From DATBVX01 sp963696675 (GTDB lineage: Bacteria > Pseudomonadota > Gammaproteobacteria > Steroidobacterales > Steroidobacteraceae): a stretch of 64,000 nucleotides of DNA. The position numbers and the translations under genes were made by a program. Where the stretch lies: contig CAVOLM010000054.1 of the NCBI GenBank assembly GCA_963696675.1, positions 41,657 through 105,656 on the forward strand. Reading direction: 5' to 3'. The notes under the pieces were generated by a model, which saw nothing but the letters and a program-made list of their open reading frames with translations, made no database searches and was not told where the DNA came from. How positions within the stretch are numbered: position 1 is the first letter of the stretch; every line of letters starts with the position of its first letter. This document shows positions 1-12,050 of this stretch, piece after piece.

Positions 1-878
1 GCTGTGCCCGCTCCCAGTTGTGCGAGCGCCTCCAGGCCTGCTGCGCCCGTGAAAGTGTCGCCATTGATCTCGAAATCGGTGCTGGAAGTCGTGTGGATCG
101 TAAACTGGCCGAGCCGTGCGTCACGCAGGTTGAAGGGCCTGACATCGATGAGATAGGTGCTCGCTGCAGTGTCGACGCTCAAGAGCGGTCCGCGCGCCCG
201 CAGTTCCTTGTCATCGACCGGTTCGATCGAGGCCACGATGAACGGTTCGGCGACTGCGCGGACCGGAGTCATCGTCGTATCGACGGTATGTGAAGCAGCG
301 AGATCGAAGTCGAGCTGCAGGAAGGCAGGGCGACCCGGCGCAATCACGACGTGGTTGCGGTTGTCGAGCATGATCTGGACATCGACCAGTCCGAGAGGCA
401 GCCCATCCTGGCCCACGATCGTGGCGGGGCGGGGCTCGCCGTTCACCTCGACCGTCACGTCGGCATTGCTGTAGTCGAGCCGCATCGTGCCCTCGACATA
501 CGTACCGTTCGGAATCGTGGCGGCGGTGACGAATTCAGTGAGATCGACGAGCTGCGCGAAATCGACACGAGTGCTCACGGGGAGGGCCTCGATCACCGCC
601 CCATTGGCTTTTTTCAGCGTCAGCGATACGACATCGACGCTGTAGCTGAGGAAATCGCCGTCCGCATCCGTGATGCCGATGAAAAGCGGACCGCAATCGG
701 TCGCATTGCAGGATTGCGAGCTCGGCGTGCCGGAGGTCTGCGTGCTGGAGTCCATTGCACCACCACCGCTGCAGCCGAATAGCGCTGCGCTCGCGAGGAG
801 CAGAAGCATCCAGAACACGAAGCGCGAGCATGATCTCGCGATGACGAGCCGAGTGCGCGAAAGAGCTGCCATGTCCAT
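1..878 (-). CDS. DUF4382-like lipoprotein, 3' end beyond window
   Basis: The frame is open from an ATG at 878 to the window edge (292 codons, C-terminus missing). A GGGAGG ribosome site lies 7 nt before the ATG. The first 36 residues form a lipoprotein signal: Arg-rich start, hydrophobic run around residues 21-34 and a lipobox ending in Cys36, followed by SGGG. Residues about 65-150 (starting FIGITDADGDFLSYSVDV) resemble the DUF4382 domain of secreted and outer-membrane lipoproteins, with a repeated beta-rich region after it. Function is unknown. The leader and frame are seen directly; the family call is from memory. Confidence 0.75.
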   Translation of the reverse strand, partial: MDMAALSRTRLVIARSCSRFVFWMLLLLASAALFGCSGGGAMDSSTQTSGTPSSQSCNATDCGPLFIGITDADGDFLSYSVDVVSLTLKKANGAVIEALPVSTRVDFAQLVDLTEFVTAATIPNGTYVEGTMRLDYSNADVTVEVNGEPRPATIVGQDGLPLGLVDVQIMLDNRNHVVIAPGRPAFLQLDFDLAASHTVDTTMTPVRAVAEPFIVASIEPVDDKELRARGPLLSVDTAASTYLIDVRPFNLRDARLGQFTIHTTSSTDFEINGDTFTGAAGLEALAQLGAGT

Positions 879-1109
879 GAGAAACCTCCCGTATGCGGTC
901 TTTGGCTAGTAACGGCTGCAACCGAGCGCGGTTGACAGAGAGCTGATCCGGCCTTCCATATCAGCCTCTTAGCTTGCTTTCTTAGAAATTCATGACAGAA
1001 TGCAATGCAACTCGCCAAGAACAATGCGGGGAGAAACTGTGTGACAGGTCCGGCAACCGGACTCATCAAGCTGACAGACTGCGGCGGCTTTGGGGGAGTC
1101 TGAGCGCGA

Positions 1110-3794
1110 ATGGCCATGGAAACAGTGCCGCCTGAACCAGTCAGAGATTTGACGGCCTCCGACATCCTCTCGCCCCAACTCTGGGCACGCTCGAATACTC
1201 GTCCTTCCCTCGGCCTCGACGTCACCTGCACCAAGATCGCGGTCGATTTTCAAAGCATGACCGAGGCAACAGCCGAGGCGTGCATCCGCCAGAATCTCGA
1301 CGCGCTTCGCGAAGCTACGCACACCGACGCAACGCTCATCGCGCTCTTCGATGAGGAGGGCGCGCATGTCGAATCCTTGTCCGTGTCGAAGGGCATGTTC
1401 ACCCAGTGCATTCCTGAGGTGCTCAAGGGCGAGCCGCTCGAGGCGTTGCCCTGGTTGCGCAGCCGCCTGGAGCACACCCGGATTCTCGAACTCAGGGACA
1501 CCGCCAACACTCGGCGCGAACAGGCCGCCGAAGGCGCGCGCCTGCAGCAGCTCAACATCGGGGCCCTGCTCCTGGTCGGCTTCGCGGTGCAGGAGAAGGT
1601 CTGCGGATTTCTCGCGCTCTGCAGCGCGCAGCCTCGCGAGGGCTGGGATGTCAATCTGCATCTGCTGCTCAAGCTCATCGGCTCGAGCTTCGCCTCGGGC
1701 CTGGAACGCATGCGCGTGCAGAAGCACCTCAAGAGCCTGCAGGAACGCACCGATCTCGCGATGCATACGGGCAACGACGGGCTGTGGGATTTCGACGCCG
1801 AGCACAATCGCGTGTACTTCTCGCCCCGCTGGAAGGGAATGCTCGGCTACGCCGACGATGAGATGAACAATTCGCCCGACTGGCGCCAGCTCGTCCATCC
1901 GGACGACATGCCACGCGTGCAGGCCGCGATCCGCGATCACGTCGCGGGCAAGACGCCGATTTTCGAAAGCATTCACCGCATGCGCCACCGCAGCGGGGAA
2001 TGGCGTTGGGTCGTGAGCCGTGCCAAGGCGCGCGTGGACAAGAACGGACGCTTGCTGCGACTGGTGGGTACCGAGCTCGACATCACCGAGCGCAAGCTCT
2101 ACGAAGACGCGCTGTTTCGCGAAAAGGAGAGCGCGCAGATCACGCTGCAGTCGATCGGCGACGGCGTGATCACCACCGACCAGCACTCTAACGTCGAATA
2201 CATCAATCCGGTCGCCGAGGAGCTCACCGGCTGGAAGCTCGAGGACGCGCAGGGACGGTCAATCGACGAGATCTTCCGCGCCTTCCACGAAGAAACCTGC
2301 GAGCCGCTGGAAAACCCGATGACCGTCGCGATCCGCCGCACGCGTTCGATCAAGTCCGTGCGGCCGATGCTGCTGATCCGTCGCGACGGCAACGAGCTCT
2401 ACGTCGAGAGCACGGCGGCGCCGATCCGCGACGGGCAGGGCGGCATGTGCGGCGGCGTGCTCGTGTTCCACGACGTCAGCGAATCGCGCGAGCTCAATCG
2501 CCGCTTGAGCTATCACGCCAGCCACGACGTGCTGACCGGCCTGGTCAATCGACGCGAGTTCGAGAGCCGGCTGGAACGCGCGCTGAAGAGCGCCAAGGCG
2601 CGCGAGACCTCATACGCGGTCTGCTACATCGACCTCGACCAGTTCAAGATCATCAACGACACCTGCGGCCACAGCGCCGGCGACGCGCTGCTGGGGCAGG
2701 TCGGTGCACTGCTCAAGTCGAAGATCCGCTGGCGCGACACGCTGGCGAGGCTGGGTGGCGACGAGTTCGGCCTGCTGCTCGAGAGCTGCTCGCTCGATGA
2801 AGCGCTGCGCACCGCCGAGTCGCTGCGCGAGGCGGTACGCAATTTCCGCTTCGTCTGGGAGGAACGCACGTTCCGTCTCGGTGCAAGCATCGGCGTGGTG
2901 CCGATCGCCGCCGAGAACGAGGACGTGGCCTCGATCCTGAGCGCCGCGGACAGCGCCTGTGCGGCGGCCAAGGAAGCCGGCCGCAATCGCGTGCACAGCT
3001 TCGAAGAGAACGACATCGATCTCATGCGCCGGCGCCGCGAGATGCAATGGGCGGCGCGCATCAACAACGCGCTCGAGGAATCACGCTTCGAGCTGTTTCG
3101 CAGACGATCCTGCCGCTGCAGCGCCAGGACACCGGCGCACACTACGAATTGCTGCTGCGGATGCGCGACGAGAACGGCAAGATCGTCTCGCCCGACAATT
3201 TCATCGCCGCAGCGGAACGCTACGGCATCACGCCGAACATCGATCGCTGGGTGATCGAGAATGCCTTCCGCTGGCTGGTGTCCGAAGCGGACGAGCGCGA
3301 GCGGCTCGCGCTGTGCTCGATCAACCTCTCCGGCCAGATCGCTCGGCGACGACAAGTTCCTGCCATTCGTGATCGACCAGTTCCACCGCAGCGGCATCGA
3401 TGCCACCAAGATCTGCTTCGAGATCACCGAGACCGCGGCAGTGGCGAGCTTCTCGCAGGCCAATCGCTTCATCCAGGCGCTGAAGGAGCTCGGCTGCAAG
3501 TTCGCGCTCGATGACTTCGGCACCGGCCTGTCATCGTTCGGCTACCTCAAGCATTTCCCGGTCGATTTCCTCAAGATCGACGGCAGCTTCGTGAAGGAAA
3601 TCCTGCACGACCCCATCGACCGCGAGATGGTGCGCTCGATCAACGAGATCGGCCACCTCACCGGCAAGCAGACGATCGCCGAGTTCGCCGAGAACCAGGA
3701 GATCATCCAGATGCTGCGCGGCCTGGGCGTCGACTACGCCCAGGGCTACGGCGTCTCGCAACCGCAGCGGGTCCTCAAAGCCGCCAACGGCTGA
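1110..3794 (+). CDS. GAF-PAS-PAS-GGDEF-EAL cyclic-di-GMP turnover protein (two frameshifts)
   Basis: Predicted bifunctional c-di-GMP enzyme of about 894 residues once two frameshifts are repaired. Order: GAF-like region (about 45-200), two PAS domains (about 215-330 and 345-460), GGDEF (about 470-635), EAL (about 640-890). GGDEF is intact at residues 549-553, and RWRD five residues before it fits an RxxD inhibitory site. The EAL part keeps YELLLR, SINLSG, FEITET, LDDFGTG and KIDGSF, so both activities look possible. No membrane segment is visible, so it is probably cytoplasmic. One base is missing near 3102 (expected FAQTIL) and one extra near 3338 (expected LSGQSLGDD). A GGGGGAG tract precedes the ATG at 1110. 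Confidence 0.88.
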
Positions 3795-3826
3795 TCTGCC
3801 CGCGCAGAGGAGGGCCCTGCGGCGCG

Positions 3827-4686
3827 TCAGGCCTGGATCCGCATCGACAGGTCGATGGCCCGCACGTGCTTGGTCAGGGATCCGACCGAGATGAAGTCGA
3901 CGCCGGTCTGCGCGATTTCCCGCACGTTATCGAGGTGAATGCCGCCGGAGGCCTCGAGCTTCAGCGGTGAACCGTGCGAGCGATTCAGGGCGACGGCGGC
4001 CCGCAGATCGTCCAGGCTGAAGTCATCGAGCAGCACGCTCTCGGGTCGTGCGGCGATTGCCTGGCGCAGTTCATCGAGACTCTCCACCTCGACTTCAATG
4101 CCGACGCGCGTCGCGGCACGCGCCGCCGCGACAGCGGCGGCGATCGACCCCGCGGCCGCGATGTGATTCTCCTTGATCAGCACCGCGTCGTAGAGACCGA
4201 TGCGATGATTGCGCGCGCCACCGACGGCGCTCGCGTACTTCTGCGCCGTGCGCAGCCCGGGTATGGTCTTGCGCGTGTCGAGGATTTCGCAGCCCGTGCC
4301 CGCCACCGCATCGACGAACTGGCGCGCAGCGGTCGCTGTGGCCGACAGGAGCTGCAGGAAGTTGAGCGCTGTGCGCTCGCCGGTGAGCAGCGCGCGGGCA
4401 GCGCCCCGCACGGTGCAGAGCGTGCTTGCGGCTCGCGCTCTTGAGCCTTCCTCGACGAGCCACTCGACGCTCGCGGTGGCGTCGAGTTGCGCGAACGTCG
4501 CGTCGAACCACGGCTCGCCGCAGATCACCGCGTCCTCGCGCGTGATGACGGTGGCACGGGCACGGTCGGCCTGCGGGGATGAGGCTTGCAGTGACGTCGC
4601 CGCGCGCCGATGTCTTCGCGCAAGGCGCGCGCCACCTGCTCCTGCAGGTCCGCAGGAACGGTCGGCGGTCGACGGGTCTCACTCAT
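3827..4686 (-). CDS. nadC: Nicotinate-nucleotide pyrophosphorylase (carboxylating), two frameshifts
   Basis: Quinolinate phosphoribosyltransferase, which turns quinolinate and PRPP into nicotinate mononucleotide in de novo NAD synthesis. The C-terminal 230 residues read cleanly with the family signatures DTRKTIPGLR, VGGARNHR, IKENHI and ASGGI. The N-terminus is broken: it starts MSETRRPP at the ATG at 4686, shifts near 4605 into GDVTASLIPA and shifts again near 4570 into ADRARATVITRED. The repaired length of about 286 residues is normal. It converges on the GGDEF/EAL gene and lies downstream of the PuuD-like gene, separated by a terminator. Confidence 0.92.
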
Positions 4687-4696
4687 GCGCTCTCGG

Positions 4697-4727
4697 AAAA
4701 GCAGAAACCCGGCTCACGCCGGGTTTC
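4697..4727 (-). terminator. Rho-independent terminator after the PuuD-like gene
   Basis: A perfect 10-bp stem (4704-4713 with 4718-4727, GAAACCCGGC on one arm) encloses a 4-nt loop. On the minus strand it is followed by a T-rich stretch (TGCTTTT). It sits between the stop of the gene ending at 4753 and the nadC start at 4686, so it should end the former transcript. Confidence 0.75.
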
Positions 4728-4752
4728 CTTTCGGCCGCGAAGCGGTCCGTGT

Positions 4753-5355
4753 TCAGAAGGGCAGGCCGTGCGTCGCGGAACCCATGCACAGGATCATCGG
4801 GATCGAGAGCATGAAGTTGGTCCGCGATGCGTTGGCGGCAATCTTGCGAGCCTTGGCCTTCTGCTCGTCGGTCGCCGGTACGATGCCGAGAATCTTCTTC
4901 TGATTCGGCCAGATCAGAACCCAGACATTGAACAGCATGATCGTGCCGAGCCACGCGCCGATGCCGATCGTCATCTGGTACAGATTCACCGTATCGCCGC
5001 CCAGCCCGAGCCTGAAGGCGCCGCCGAAGTTGCCGCTGCGGGTCAGGTACCAGGCGCCTGTCAGCCAGGTCGAGACAGCGGCCCAGCGAAACCAGAGTAG
5101 CGCGCGAGGCGCGACGTACTTCGTGATGCCGGCGCCGCCAGGCCCGCCCTTGTCGGCGGCCGCGGCAGCCAGCGCCGGGGTCTGGGCGACGTTGAAATAG
5201 TAGAGCAGGCCGATCCACATGACGCCTGACAGGATGTGAATCCAGCGCGCGAGCGATAGCTCGTTGAAGCCCGCCCCGGGAATGATCACGAACGCGATGA
5301 TGGCCAGCACCACGCCACTGATGACGGCGCCGGAAATCGTAGTGAGTGGATTCAT
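4753..5355 (-). CDS. PuuD/urate oxidase N-terminal-like membrane protein
   Basis: A 200-residue integral membrane protein with about four to five hydrophobic segments, starting MNPLTTISGAVISG at an ATG with GGGGAG just upstream. The segment HILSGVMWIGLLYYFN and the later IGAWLGTIMLFNVWVLIWPNQ match the membrane domain found at the N-terminus of PuuD urate hydroxylases. The cytochrome c domain of full PuuD proteins is absent, and no purine catabolism genes are nearby. Such stand-alone versions are common in proteobacteria and their activity is not established, so I give no gene symbol. The reading frame is undamaged. Confidence 0.75.
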   Translation of the reverse strand: MNPLTTISGAVISGVVLAIIAFVIIPGAGFNELSLARWIHILSGVMWIGLLYYFNVAQTPALAAAAADKGGPGGAGITKYVAPRALLWFRWAAVSTWLTGAWYLTRSGNFGGAFRLGLGGDTVNLYQMTIGIGAWLGTIMLFNVWVLIWPNQKKILGIVPATDEQKAKARKIAANASRTNFMLSIPMILCMGSATHGLPF

Positions 5356-5465
5356 AGGGCTCCCCTGGTTCGTTGTTGGCGGTGCCGGGCTGCAGCGGGT
5401 TTGAAGAATAGGCGACGACCCCTGATAATTCAATCACCCATCGACGACAATTCACTGGCAATTCA

Positions 5466-5675
5466 ATGGTCTCAGCCCTCGACGCGGGTCCGCTTGAACC
5501 GCTCTCTCCCTGTATCAATATCTGCAAGCTCGACGAACGTGGATACTGTGGCGGGTGCCTGCGGAGCCTCGCCGAGATTGCCTGCTGGTCCTCGATGAGC
5601 ACGGAGCAACGATGGCAGGTACTCGAGGCGGTGGAGCGACGTCGGCGGGAACGCGAGCACGCGCAAGCAATCTGA
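5466..5675 (+). CDS. DUF1289 family small cysteine-rich protein
   Basis: A 69-residue protein with the DUF1289 pattern SPCINICKLD followed by GYCGGCLRSL, four clustered cysteines likely to bind a metal or Fe-S centre. A Trp and an Arg/Glu-rich tail (ERRRREREHA) follow, as in the E. coli YdhL family. Function unknown. It lies 22 nt before grxD in the same direction, so the two are probably co-transcribed, which fits a link to Fe-S or thiol chemistry. Confidence 0.85.
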   Translation: MVSALDAGPLEPLSPCINICKLDERGYCGGCLRSLAEIACWSSMSTEQRWQVLEAVERRRREREHAQAI

Positions 5676-5697
5676 TCTGAACCGGAGGCGATGAATC

Positions 5698-6024
5698 GTG
5701 GAAGTCGTAGAACGTATCAAGCAGCAATTGCAGTCGAAGCCAGTGGTCCTGTTCATGAAGGGCACCCCGGACTTCCCCCAGTGTGGCTTCTCGGCCCAGA
5801 CGGTGGCCGCGCTGCGTGCCTGCGGTGCGGACTTTGCGCACGTGAATATCTTCGAGGATCCGGAACTGCGCGAGGCGCTCAAGGCGTACTCGAACTGGCC
5901 GACCTATCCGCAGCTCTACATCAACGGCGAGCTGGTCGGCGGCTGCGACATCGCGCTGGAAATGTATCGCAACGGCGAGCTCAGGAAGCTGTTGCAGGAA
6001 GCGGGCGCAGCAGCCGGCGGCTGA
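5698..6024 (+). CDS. grxD: Monothiol glutaredoxin Grx4 family
   Basis: A 108-residue single-domain monothiol glutaredoxin with the CGFS active site (Cys29 in FPQCGFSAQ) and the glutathione-binding segments WPTYPQLYI and GGCDIALEM. The family carries [2Fe-2S] clusters with glutathione and works in Fe-S delivery. The start is a GTG at 5698, preceded by GGAGG at the right distance; the ATG at 5691 is in another frame. Intact. It converges on rnt with only a few bases between the stops. Confidence 0.95.
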   Translation: MEVVERIKQQLQSKPVVLFMKGTPDFPQCGFSAQTVAALRACGADFAHVNIFEDPELREALKAYSNWPTYPQLYINGELVGGCDIALEMYRNGELRKLLQEAGAAAGG

Positions 6025-6031
6025 GTCCCCT

Positions 6032-6737
6032 TCACTCTGCGGGCGTCGCCTCGAAAGGCGGTGCCCCTTCGATCTGACTCAGATCGATGTTGAGCGCGGC
6101 GAGACGACGCACCGCGACGTCGTATATCGGCTTGAACTGGTTGCAGATCAGGCAGAAGAGGTCCGCGGTACGCTCCGCGTCGTACGCCGCCGAATGAGCC
6201 GAGGCGGCATCCCATTCGAGCCCTGCAGCGATCAGCGCCCGTGACAGCACCGTCTGACCGAAGGCGACGCCCGCGAGCGTCGCGGTATCGAAGCAGGAGA
6301 ACGGATGCAGGGGATTGCGCTTGACGTCCGCGCGCGTCACCGCTGCGTTGATGAAACTCGAGATCGAAGAACGCATTGTGACCGACGAGAATGGCGCGCT
6401 TGCAGCCGCTGGCGCTGACGGCGTGGCGGATCTCGCGAAAGATTCTTTGTAACGCGTCTTTCTCGGGGATCGCCGGCCGCAGCGGATGGTGCGGGTCGAT
6501 GCCGATGACTTCGAGCGAAGCGGGCTCGAGGTTGGCACCCTCAAAAGGCTGCACGTGATATCGATGCGTCACGCCGCGCCGGAGCATTTCGTCCGGGCCG
6601 ATCTCGATCAGCACCGCGGCAATTTCCAGCAACGCGTCCCGGGCGCTGTTGAATCCGCCGGTTTCGACGTCGATGACCACCGGCAGGAAGCCGCGGAAGC
6701 GCGCGGCCATCAGCATGGGTGAGGACGTCTCAGACAT
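6032..6737 (-). CDS. rnt: Ribonuclease T (one frameshift)
   Basis: 3'-5' exoribonuclease of the DEDD superfamily that trims tRNA and other stable RNA 3' ends. The exonuclease motifs are visible: VVIDVETGGFN near the N-terminus, LVGHNAFFDLEF in the middle, and HSAAYDAERTADLF late. A shift near 6355 splits the protein between DLEF and FINAAVTRAD. Repaired length is about 234 residues, near normal. It lies 3 nt downstream of pyrC in the same direction. Confidence 0.93.
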
Positions 6738-6740
6738 CGG

Positions 6741-7790
6741 TCACGTGCGCGCGGGATCGAGACGCCAGATCAACGCTTCGCCCGCTCGAAACGGTACGAG
6801 TTGCGCGGCGGCGCCGAAGGGCAGGCTGTCGGGTGCCCGCCACTCCTGTCGCGTCAATCTGATCGTCCCGGCGTTACGAGGCAGACCGTAGAAGTCCGCG
6901 CCAAACTCGCTCGCAAATCCCTCGAGGCGCTCGAGCGCGCCGGCGCATTCGAAAGCTTCCGCGTAAAGCTCGATGGCCGCATGCGCGGAGAAGATGCCGG
7001 CGCAGCCGCAGGCAGCTTCCTTCGCCGATCGAGCGTGCGGTGCGCTGTCGGTACCGAGAAAGAAGCGCGGATCGCCGCTGGTCGCGGCCGCGAGCAGCGC
7101 TTCGCGATCATCCTCCGTCTTGAGCACCGGTAGACAGTAGTGATGCGGCTGCAGGCCTCCAGCGAACAGCGCATTGCGGTTCAGCAACAGGTGCTGAGGC
7201 GTGAGTGTTGCCGCGACGCGGCGCTGCGCAGCAGTCACAAACTGGACTGCCGAGCGTGTCGTGATGTGCTCGAACACGACCTTGAGCTCCGTGAAACGCC
7301 GCAGCAGCGGATCAAGTATCCGATCGATGAAGGCGATTTCGCGATCGAATACGTCCACCGACGGATCCGTCACCTCGCCGTGCACGAGCAGCGGCACCCC
7401 GAGATCCTGCATGCGCTCGAGCACTGCGTACACGTGCTCCAGCGTGCGTACTCCGGCCTCCGAAAACGTGGTCGCGCCCGCGGGATAGAGCTTGACGCCG
7501 TGAATGAAACCGCTGGCGCGAGCCGCGTCGATCTCGGCTGGATTCGTTTGCTCGGTGAGGTAAAGGGTCATCAACGGCTGGAACCCGGAACCGGCCGGCA
7601 GCGCATCCAGGATCCGCTGCCGATAGGAGCGTGCCTGGTCCACCGTGACCACCGGGGATTTCAGATTGGGCATCACGATCGCGCGCGCGAACCGCTGCGC
7701 TGTGAACCCCACCACGGCGCGCAATTCCTCGCCATCGCGAAGGTGCAGGTGCCAGTCATCCGGACGGCGCAGGGTGAGCTCGTGGGTCAT
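6741..7790 (-). CDS. pyrC: Dihydroorotase (class II)
   Basis: A 349-residue zinc amidohydrolase catalysing the third step of pyrimidine synthesis, carbamoyl-aspartate to dihydroorotate. The metal-binding HLH (His14, His16 in DDWHLHLRDG) and the lysine expected to be carboxylated (Lys100 in HGVKLYPAGA) are present, with GTDSAPH late in the protein. The start overlaps the stop of the upstream aminopeptidase gene by 4 nt (ATGA), so the two are translationally coupled. Undamaged. Confidence 0.95.
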   Translation of the reverse strand: MTHELTLRRPDDWHLHLRDGEELRAVVGFTAQRFARAIVMPNLKSPVVTVDQARSYRQRILDALPAGSGFQPLMTLYLTEQTNPAEIDAARASGFIHGVKLYPAGATTFSEAGVRTLEHVYAVLERMQDLGVPLLVHGEVTDPSVDVFDREIAFIDRILDPLLRRFTELKVVFEHITTRSAVQFVTAAQRRVAATLTPQHLLLNRNALFAGGLQPHHYCLPVLKTEDDREALLAAATSGDPRFFLGTDSAPHARSAKEAACGCAGIFSAHAAIELYAEAFECAGALERLEGFASEFGADFYGLPRNAGTIRLTRQEWRAPDSLPFGAAAQLVPFRAGEALIWRLDPART

Positions 7791-9307
7791 CGTTCGCGCT
7801 GCGCCTGCTCGATGAGTTGCTGCTCAGTCAGCAGGTTCACCGCGTAACGCACTCCGAACCCTGTGATATCCGTGCTGATGTGGGCGAGCCCGCCGCTGCG
7901 TTGGGCGGAGGCGAGGTCGACGTGTGCCCACGGAATTGCGCTCGGAACAAAACGGCTCAGAAAGCGCGCCGCGTAGATGTGATCACCCTTGCCGTCCGCC
8001 AGGCATTGCATGATGTCCGCGTTGGCACTCTCGAGGTCTGCATCGAAATCCTCGTCCATCGGAAAGCACCACACGCGCTCGCCACTCGCAGTGCCGGCTC
8101 GCTCCAGGTTGTCGCGCCACTCAGCCCGATTGGTGAAGACGCCGCTGTAGCGCTCGGTGAGCGCATTGACGCAGGCGCCCGTGAGAGTTGCGAAATCGAG
8201 CATCAGCGTAGGCTGTTCGCGGGCCGCGAATACCAGCGTATCGGCGAGCACCATGCGTCCTTCGGCATCGGTATGAATGACCTGGATGCTGGTGCCGTTG
8301 CTCGCGGTGACCACGTCCTGGGGCTTGTAGGCCTTCGGCCCGATGCGGTTTTCCGCGATTGCGAGCCAGCAGTCGATACGGTACGGCACCGCGAGCCGCG
8401 TGAGCGCGAGAAGCGTGCCGAGTGCGACGGCACTGCCGCCCATGTCGATGTGCATGTCCAGCATGCTCTTGTGCGTCTTGAGGTTGGTGCCGCCTGTATC
8501 GAAGCAGATGCCCTTACCCACGAGCGCCAGCCTCGGCCGTGAGGAGCGATCTGTGCCGCGGTACTGCACATGCATGATGCCTGCATCTGTGTCTTCGCTG
8601 CCCCGAGTGACGGCCAGGAATGCGCCCGCGCCACGGCTTTCGAGCTGGCGCCGATCGAAGAACCGCACGCGCCAACCTTCGCGTCGTGCCAGCGCGGCAA
8701 CCCGTTCGCGATAGGACGCCGGTGTGAGTTCGTTGCCCGGAAGGGCGGTGAGCCAGCGCGCCAGGTTGTTGCCTTCGCTGGTTGCGACTGTCGCCGCGAA
8801 GTCGTGTCGATCCGGATCGAACAGCGTGATCTCGCTCAGTATCGCGGGATCGCCCTGGGCGGACTTGAAGCTCGGGAGCTCGAACGCCGCCGACAACGAG
8901 GCGGCGAGCAGTGCCTCGAGCGCGCGTCGCGAAGCACCTGGATCGAGACCCGATGTTGCCAGCGCGACCCGCCGCGGCTGGCCGCCGCGTGCTTCCTTGA
9001 GCATGCGTCCAGCGAGCTGCAGGGCTTCAAAGGAGCTGGCTTTCTCGCGCATGAGCCCGATGATCACCAGGCCGTGCGCGGGGGAATTCAGTCGAGCGCT
9101 CAGCACCGCGCCAGTACGGCATTTGCGCCGCAGGAATTCGGCGCGCAGCCAGGCGCCACGCGGCAGCGTCTTCCATCTCGCCGCGGGCAGATCCGAGCGG
9201 ATCATCAGAAACAAGGCGTCGCTCCTCGCGATCGCGTTGCTACGCAGTGCGTGCGCGCGCTGAATGATTCGAGGCTGGGAGCGCTCGGGAAGCAGGCGGG
9301 CTGTCAC
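7787..9307 (-). CDS. M17 leucyl aminopeptidase family protein
   Basis: A 506-residue M17 metallopeptidase. The two-zinc site is complete: Lys265 and Asp270 in VGKGICFDTGG, Asp288 in IDMGGSA, Asp347 and Glu349 in HTDAEGRM. The N-terminal domain differs from PepA, and a second M17 gene lies at the other end of this genome segment (60034-61190), so this is the divergent paralogue and I do not call it pepA. It is the first gene of a short run with pyrC (4-nt overlap) and is divergent from aceE across 64 bp. Confidence 0.9.
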   Translation of the reverse strand: MTARLLPERSQPRIIQRAHALRSNAIARSDALFLMIRSDLPAARWKTLPRGAWLRAEFLRRKCRTGAVLSARLNSPAHGLVIIGLMREKASSFEALQLAGRMLKEARGGQPRRVALATSGLDPGASRRALEALLAASLSAAFELPSFKSAQGDPAILSEITLFDPDRHDFAATVATSEGNNLARWLTALPGNELTPASYRERVAALARREGWRVRFFDRRQLESRGAGAFLAVTRGSEDTDAGIMHVQYRGTDRSSRPRLALVGKGICFDTGGTNLKTHKSMLDMHIDMGGSAVALGTLLALTRLAVPYRIDCWLAIAENRIGPKAYKPQDVVTASNGTSIQVIHTDAEGRMVLADTLVFAAREQPTLMLDFATLTGACVNALTERYSGVFTNRAEWRDNLERAGTASGERVWCFPMDEDFDADLESANADIMQCLADGKGDHIYAARFLSRFVPSAIPWAHVDLASAQRSGGLAHISTDITGFGVRYAVNLLTEQQLIEQAQRER

Positions 9308-9371
9308 TTATTGCCTTGACTAAAAAAACCAAACCCGGATCATACCGGGGCCTCGCCGGGACCCCAACGAA

Positions 9372-12036
<2,665 letters not shown>

Positions 12037-12050
12037 GCGCCGCACCCGCG

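Noticed and set aside
9308..9371. CCCGG-ATCATA-CCGGG hairpin and TTGACT as promoter/operator of aceE
   Set aside because: The -35-like TTGACT (9316-9321) has no acceptable -10 at 16-18 nt, and the 5-bp stem is too short to claim as an operator.
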